Part shown: one piece after another, positions 60,247 to 64,000 of the stretch
How positions within the stretch are numbered: the stretch's first letter is position 1
How the letters are laid out: each line of letters starts with the position of its first letter
Source of the DNA: Streptomyces vinaceus
GTDB taxonomy: Bacteria; Actinomycetota; Actinomycetes; Streptomycetales; Streptomycetaceae
DNA length: 64,000 nt
NCBI RefSeq assembly: GCF_008704935.1
Contig: NZ_CP023692.1
Span: forward strand, 2,551,001 to 2,615,000
Direction of reading: 5' to 3'
Translations under genes and position numbers: made by a program
The notes under the pieces: generated by a model
Database searches by the model: none
Told to the model about the DNA's origin: nothing
The model's input: only the letters and a program-made list of their open reading frames with translations

Positions 60247-61008
60247 ATGGGCGTGCTCAAGGGGAAGACGGCACTGGTCACGGGCGGCAGCCGGGGGATC
60301 GGGCGGGCGGTGGCGCAGCGGCTCGCCCGGGACGGGGCGCTGGTCGCCGTGCACTACGGGCGGAACGAGGCGGCGGCGAAGGAGACGGTCGCGGCCATCG
60401 AGGCGGCGGGCGGGCGGGCGTTCGCGATCGGGGCCGAGCTCGGGGTCCCGGGCGACGCACAGGCGCTGTGGGCGGCGTACGAGGCCCACCCGCTGCACAC
60501 CGACGGGGTCGACGTCCTGGTCAACAACGCGGGCGCGGCCACCTTCGCCGGGATCGCCGACACCGACGAGGAGACGTACGACCGGGTGCACGCGCTCAAC
60601 GCGAAGGCGCCCTTCTTCGTGATCCGGCACGGGCTGGCGCGGCTGCGGGACGGGGGCAGGATCGTGAACGTCACCGGCACCCCGGAGATCGCCCTGCCGG
60701 CGATCCTGGCCACCATCACCGCCAAGGGCGCCGTGAACGCGCTGACCAGGTCCCTGGCCGCCGAGCTGGCCCCGCGCGGGATCACCGTGAACTCGGTGGG
60801 CCCCGGCGTCACCGACACCGATCTCAGCGCGGGCTGGCTGGCCGACCCGGCGGCGCGGGCGCACGCGGCCTCACGCTCCGTGTTCGGGCGGGTGGGCACC
60901 GCGGAGGAGGTCGCCGACGTGGTGGGCTTCCTGGCCTCGGCGGACGCCCGCTGGGTGACGGGTCAGCACCTGGACGCGACGGGCGGCCTGCGGCTGTCCC
61001 TGTTCTGA
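60247..61008 (+). CDS. Short-chain dehydrogenase/reductase family protein lacking the catalytic Tyr
   Basis: A 253-residue Rossmann-fold protein. The cofactor loop TGGSRGIGRAV is at 13-23, the structural NNAG at about 97-100, and C-terminal WVTGQHLDATGG is typical. Where SDRs carry Y-x-x-x-K this sequence reads T-I-T-A-K (ILATITAKGAVNAL), so the Lys is present but Tyr is replaced by Thr; the Ser of the triad region is VTGTPE, also altered. Catalysis by the standard mechanism is therefore doubtful. ATG at 60247; a GGGGGGC ribosome site lies upstream. Regulated by the divergent TetR protein. Confidence 0.85.
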   Translation: MGVLKGKTALVTGGSRGIGRAVAQRLARDGALVAVHYGRNEAAAKETVAAIEAAGGRAFAIGAELGVPGDAQALWAAYEAHPLHTDGVDVLVNNAGAATFAGIADTDEETYDRVHALNAKAPFFVIRHGLARLRDGGRIVNVTGTPEIALPAILATITAKGAVNALTRSLAAELAPRGITVNSVGPGVTDTDLSAGWLADPAARAHAASRSVFGRVGTAEEVADVVGFLASADARWVTGQHLDATGGLRLSLF

Positions 61009-61125
61009 GCGGCGGGGCCGGGGCTGCACGCCCCGGCGGGGAGGGCCACGATGGAATCGGGGGTGAGCCGGGGAAGACGGACGGGAATGGGCGAGGACCG
61101 GCCGGAGGCGGCCGGCCTCTGCTAG

Positions 61126-61141
61126 ATTGGTCTATACCACA
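61126..61141 (+). promoter_or_regulatory. DasR-responsive element (dre) upstream of nagB
   Basis: ATTGGTCTATACCACA: a near-perfect dre palindrome (core TGGTCTAtACCA, one mismatch), 31 bp before the nagB start. DasR repression of nagB is established in S. coelicolor; binding here is inferred. Confidence 0.88.
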
Positions 61142-61171
61142 CCGTCACCACTCCAGATCGGCAGGCCCCGC

Positions 61172-61957
61172 GTGGAAGTTGTCATCGTCCCGGACGCCAA
61201 GGCAGGCGGCGAGCTCATCGCGGAGGCCATGGCCGCCCTGGTCCGCCGCAAGCCCGACGCCCTGCTCGGCGTGGCGACCGGCTCTACCCCGCTGCCCGTC
61301 TACGAGGCCCTGGCCGCCAAGGTGCGGGCCGGCGAGGTCGACGCCTCCCGGGCGCGGATCTGCCAGCTCGACGAGTACGTCGGCCTGCCGGCCGGGCACC
61401 CGGAGTCCTACCGCGCGGTCGTGCTGCGCGAGGTCGTGGAGCCGCTGGGCCTGTCGGAGGCCTCCTTCATGGGGCCGGACGGCTCCGCGCAGGACATCGT
61501 GGCCGCGTGCGAGGCGTACGACCGCGCGCTGGCCGAGGCGGGCGGCGTGGACCTGCAGCTGCTCGGCATCGGTACGGACGGGCACATCGGCTTCAACGAG
61601 CCCTGCTCCTCCCTGGCCTCCCGCACCCGGATCAAGACGCTGACGCAGCAGACCCGGGTCGACAACGCGCGCTTCTTCGACGACGACATGGACCAGGTGC
61701 CGCACCACGTCATCACGCAGGGGATCGGCACCATCCTCGACGCCCGGCACCTGGTGCTGCTCGCGACGGGCGAGGGCAAGGCGGAGGCCGTCGCGCAGAC
61801 CGTGGAGGGCCCGCTGTCGGCGCTCGTCCCCGCTTCGGCGCTCCAGCTGCACCGGCACGCGACCGTCGTCGTGGACGAGGCGGCGGCCTCGAAGCTGAAG
61901 CTCGCCGACTACTTCCGGCACACGTACGCCGACAAGCCCGCGTGGCAGGGGCTTTAG
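61172..61957 (+). CDS. nagB: Glucosamine-6-phosphate deaminase
   Basis: A 261-residue enzyme that converts glucosamine-6-phosphate to fructose-6-phosphate and ammonia, the exit point of N-acetylglucosamine catabolism. Conserved blocks: VATGSTPLPVYEAL, CQLDEYVGLPAGHPESYR, LLGIGTDGHIGFNEP (catalytic His/Glu region), HHVITQGIGTILDARHL. GTG start at 61172 (protein MEVVIVPDAK) with a weak site. A dre lies just upstream, so DasR/GlcN-6-P control is expected. A strong terminator separates it from nagZ. Confidence 0.95.
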   Translation: MEVVIVPDAKAGGELIAEAMAALVRRKPDALLGVATGSTPLPVYEALAAKVRAGEVDASRARICQLDEYVGLPAGHPESYRAVVLREVVEPLGLSEASFMGPDGSAQDIVAACEAYDRALAEAGGVDLQLLGIGTDGHIGFNEPCSSLASRTRIKTLTQQTRVDNARFFDDDMDQVPHHVITQGIGTILDARHLVLLATGEGKAEAVAQTVEGPLSALVPASALQLHRHATVVVDEAAASKLKLADYFRHTYADKPAWQGL

Positions 61958-61978
61958 GCGGCGCCTCCCACGCGTACG

Positions 61979-62012
61979 AAGGGCCGGGCTCCCCCGAGGG
62001 AGCCCGGCCCTT
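61979..62012. terminator. Terminator between nagB and nagZ
   Basis: Perfect 15-bp stem AAGGGCCGGGCTCCC with CCGA loop, 22 bp after the nagB stop. Confidence 0.92.
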
Positions 62013-62086
62013 GCGCGTCCGTACGGCTGCCCGGGGCCCCCACAGACCCCGGCAGCCGCGCGGAGTCCGTGCCCGCCCGGGTACGC

Positions 62087-62121
62087 CCGTGCCCCCGGGA
62101 CGGGGTGTCCTGGGGGCACGG
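62087..62121 (-). terminator. Terminator after nagZ
   Basis: CCGTGCCCCC/GGGGGCACGG 10-bp stem with an inner GGAC/GTCC pairing, 31 bp beyond the nagZ stop on the minus strand. Confidence 0.8.
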
Positions 62122-62151
62122 AACAGGGCGGACCGGGAGCTGCGGGGCTGG

Positions 62152-63660
62152 TCAGACCCCGGCGATCAGCTCCGCCGCCGCCCTGCCGCAGACCCGCGAG
62201 GCGCCGTGCGTGGCTATGTGCAGCGCCCCGCGGGGCTCGGCCCGCGGTACGCCCATCTCGACCACGACGGTCTCCGGGCGGGCCTCGACCAGCGCGGCCA
62301 GGGCCTGCGCCATCCACGGGTGCCGGTGCGCGTCGCGGACGACCAGCACGACGGTGCGCTCCCCCGCCGCCGCGAGCACGTCCGCGGCCGTGGCCCCCTC
62401 GGGGAAGACCCCCGAGGCGGTTCCCGGGAGCAGCGCGGCCAGTTCCGCCGCCACGCCCCACGGGGTCTCGTCGCCCACCGCGATGTTCGCGACGGGAGCC
62501 AGGGTGGCGACGTACGGGGCGGTCACGGGCGTGGCCGTGCCGGTCACGACCAGCGCTCGGCGGGCCGCCGCCAGGCCGATGCCGGGCGCGCTCCCCTCCT
62601 GCGGCGCGCCCGGCGCGGCGGCGGCCCGGGCCTGCCGGGTCCATGTGGCCAGCGCCCGTACCCGGGCGGCGGCGTCGGCGAGCCGCTCCGCCGGGAGCGC
62701 GCCCTCCCGTACGGCCGCGACCAGGGCGCCCTGCAGCCGCACCACGGTGGCCTCGTCGGCGAGCCCGCCGCCGACGCAGATCGCGTCGGCGCCGGCCGCG
62801 ATGGCCAGCACCGAGCCGCGTTCGATGCCGTACGTCCCGGCGATGGCGTTCATCTCCATGCCGTCGGTGACGATCAGGCCCTCGTAGCCGAGCTCCTTGC
62901 GCAGCAGCCCGGTCAGGATCTGCGGGCTGAGCGTGGCCGGGCGGGTCGGGTCCAGGGCCGGCACCAGGATGTGCGCGCTCATCACGGCCTTGGTGCCGGC
63001 CGCGATGGCCGCCTTGAACGGGACCAGTTCGCGGGCGGCCAGCGTGTCCAGGTCCGCGTCGATGCGCGGCAGCGCGTGGTGCGAGTCGACGTTGGTGTCG
63101 CCGTGGCCCGGGAAGTGCTTGGTGCACGCGGCGACGCCGACGGCCTGGAGGCCCTCGACGTACGCGGCGGTGTGCCGGGCGGCGAGGTGGGTGTCGGCCC
63201 CGAAGGACCGTACGCCGATGACCGGGTTGTCCGGGTTGGAGTTGACGTCGGCGGACGGCGCCCAGTTGAGGTTGACCCCGCACTCGGCGAGGCGGCGGCC
63301 CAGCTCGCGGGCGACGTCCCGGGTGAGGCCGGTGTCGTCGACGGCGCCGAGGGCCAGGTTCCCGGGGAAGGAGGAACCGCCCCGGACCTCCAGGCGGGTG
63401 ACGTCGCCGCCCTCCTCGTCGATGGCGACGAGGACGTCGTCGCGCTCGGCCCGCAGCTGCGCGGTGAGCGCGCGGAGCTGCTCGGGCGAGGCGATGTTGC
63501 GGCCGAAGAGGCCGACGGAGGTGAGGCCCCGGCCGATCTGGCGGAGCAGCCACGCGGGGGCGGTGGTGCCCTCGAAGCCGGGCTGGAGGACCGCGAGGGC
63601 GTCGCGGGTCAGCTCGTCGTCCGCGTCGGAAGAAGTCACGCCGTGCGCAAGGACGGTCAT
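62152..63660 (-). CDS. nagZ: Beta-N-acetylhexosaminidase, glycoside hydrolase family 3
   Basis: A 502-residue GH3 enzyme. The NagZ hallmark KHFPGHGDTNVDSHH supplies the His-Asp dyad, and IVTDGMEMNAI the nucleophile Asp. The N-terminal 330 residues are the catalytic barrel and about 360-502 a second domain. No signal peptide: it should cleave chitobiose or muropeptide sugars in the cytoplasm and release GlcNAc for NagB. It lies six bp downstream of the sugar ABC permease gene, so it is part of the das-type operon (SCO5235-like by gene order). ATG with GAAGGGA upstream. Confidence 0.93.
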   Translation of the reverse strand: MTVLAHGVTSSDADDELTRDALAVLQPGFEGTTAPAWLLRQIGRGLTSVGLFGRNIASPEQLRALTAQLRAERDDVLVAIDEEGGDVTRLEVRGGSSFPGNLALGAVDDTGLTRDVARELGRRLAECGVNLNWAPSADVNSNPDNPVIGVRSFGADTHLAARHTAAYVEGLQAVGVAACTKHFPGHGDTNVDSHHALPRIDADLDTLAARELVPFKAAIAAGTKAVMSAHILVPALDPTRPATLSPQILTGLLRKELGYEGLIVTDGMEMNAIAGTYGIERGSVLAIAAGADAICVGGGLADEATVVRLQGALVAAVREGALPAERLADAAARVRALATWTRQARAAAAPGAPQEGSAPGIGLAAARRALVVTGTATPVTAPYVATLAPVANIAVGDETPWGVAAELAALLPGTASGVFPEGATAADVLAAAGERTVVLVVRDAHRHPWMAQALAALVEARPETVVVEMGVPRAEPRGALHIATHGASRVCGRAAAELIAGV

Positions 63661-63666
63661 GGGGCG

Positions 63667-64000
63667 TTATCCCTTCACGGCGCCGGCGGTCATGCCGCCG
63701 ACGGCCTTGCGCTGGAGGAAGACGAAGATCACCAGGACCGGGACCGCGAACAGGGAGGACGCGGCCATGGTGGCGCCCCAGTCGTTGCCGAAGGCGGTCT
63801 GGAACTGGGTCAGCCACAGGGGCAGGGTCTGGGCGGTCTTGTCCTTGTTGAGGATCAGGACCATCGCGAACTCGTTCCAGGCGGTGATGAAGCCGAAGAG
63901 CGAGGTGGACATCAGGCCGGGGGCCAGCAGCGGGAAGATCACCTTGCGGAAGGCCTGGCCGCGGGTGCAGCCGTCGATCTGGGCGGCCTCCTCCAGCGTC
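63667..64000 (-). CDS. dasC: Carbohydrate ABC transporter permease (DasC-like), 3' part, cut by window edge
   Basis: C-terminal ~110 residues of a MalG-type permease. The EAA loop begins EEAAQIDGCTRGQAFRKVIFPL and is followed by LAPGLMSTSLFGFITAWNEF and two to three more helices ending MTAGAVKG. The start is outside the window, so this is edge truncation. The immediate coupling with nagZ and the nearby dre-bearing nagB make it the chitobiose/N,N'-diacetylchitobiose permease DasC by context; that specificity is inferred. Confidence 0.85.
   Translation of the reverse strand, partial: TLEEAAQIDGCTRGQAFRKVIFPLLAPGLMSTSLFGFITAWNEFAMVLILNKDKTAQTLPLWLTQFQTAFGNDWGATMAASSLFAVPVLVIFVFLQRKAVGGMTAGAVKG

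Overview
The window is high-GC chromosomal DNA of a Streptomyces. The coding is dense, GC3 is extreme, GTG/TTG starts are common, and the markers are typical of the genus: WblE, SigH with its anti-sigma factor, NsrR with its cysteine cluster, nickel superoxide dismutase, snapalysin, a family 2B encapsulin, DasR sites and FxS-type RiPP genes. From memory, the order lon / two-component pair / kgd ... mae / amino-acid ABC / sodN ... sigH / wblE / kinase / nagB / nagZ / das permease resembles the S. coelicolor SCO5285-SCO5234 interval. That makes this core chromosome with a few accessory inserts.

Layout. 1-13.4 kb: lon (partial, with an HspR-type operator), a mercaptopyruvate sulfurtransferase, a membrane glycosyltransferase-like protein, an emfourin-like lipoprotein, a TetR/GH3 divergent pair, an OmpR-type two-component system and the fused 2-oxoglutarate dehydrogenase kgd. 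13.4-16.6 kb: a small accessory island (XRE-TPR regulator, two tiny genes, a HEAT-like gene) bracketed by a degenerate inverted repeat of about 86 bp. 16.7-17.9 kb: a coiled-coil Cys/His protein and a small secreted four-cysteine protein. 18.0-30.5 kb: a seven-gene minus-strand locus that joins a trypsin/VMAP-like protein, a MoxR ATPase and a vWA protein with an FxS-type cyclophane RiPP set (precursor, radical SAM FxsB, HExxH protein, TIR-NTPase-TPR protein). This is the most interesting system in the window.

30.6-44 kb: DUF6104, DUF4097/PadR, a Clp_N/HTH pair with a strikingly organised leaderless promoter, an oxidoreductase, malic enzyme, a polar amino-acid ABC operon, a methyltransferase, a CGNR zinc-finger protein, the sodX/sodN pair, and a LysR regulator divergent from snapalysin. 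44-57.6 kb: acetyltransferases, a family 2B encapsulin with its polyprenyl transferase cargo, nsrR/hmp with NsrR-type sites, a peptidoglycan amidase, a PLP deaminase-like enzyme, a Na+/H+ antiporter, a UBP zinc finger, anti-sigma/SigH, a diacylglycerol-kinase-like protein and wblE. 57.7-64 kb: a PdtaS-like histidine kinase, a probable scr5239 small RNA whose promoter carries a DasR site, a TetR/SDR divergent pair, nagB with a DasR site, nagZ and the 3' end of a sugar ABC permease (probably dasC). The last group is an amino-sugar regulon.

No tRNA, rRNA, CRISPR array, insertion sequence or intact prophage was recognised. All functional calls come from reading motifs; no database search was run.
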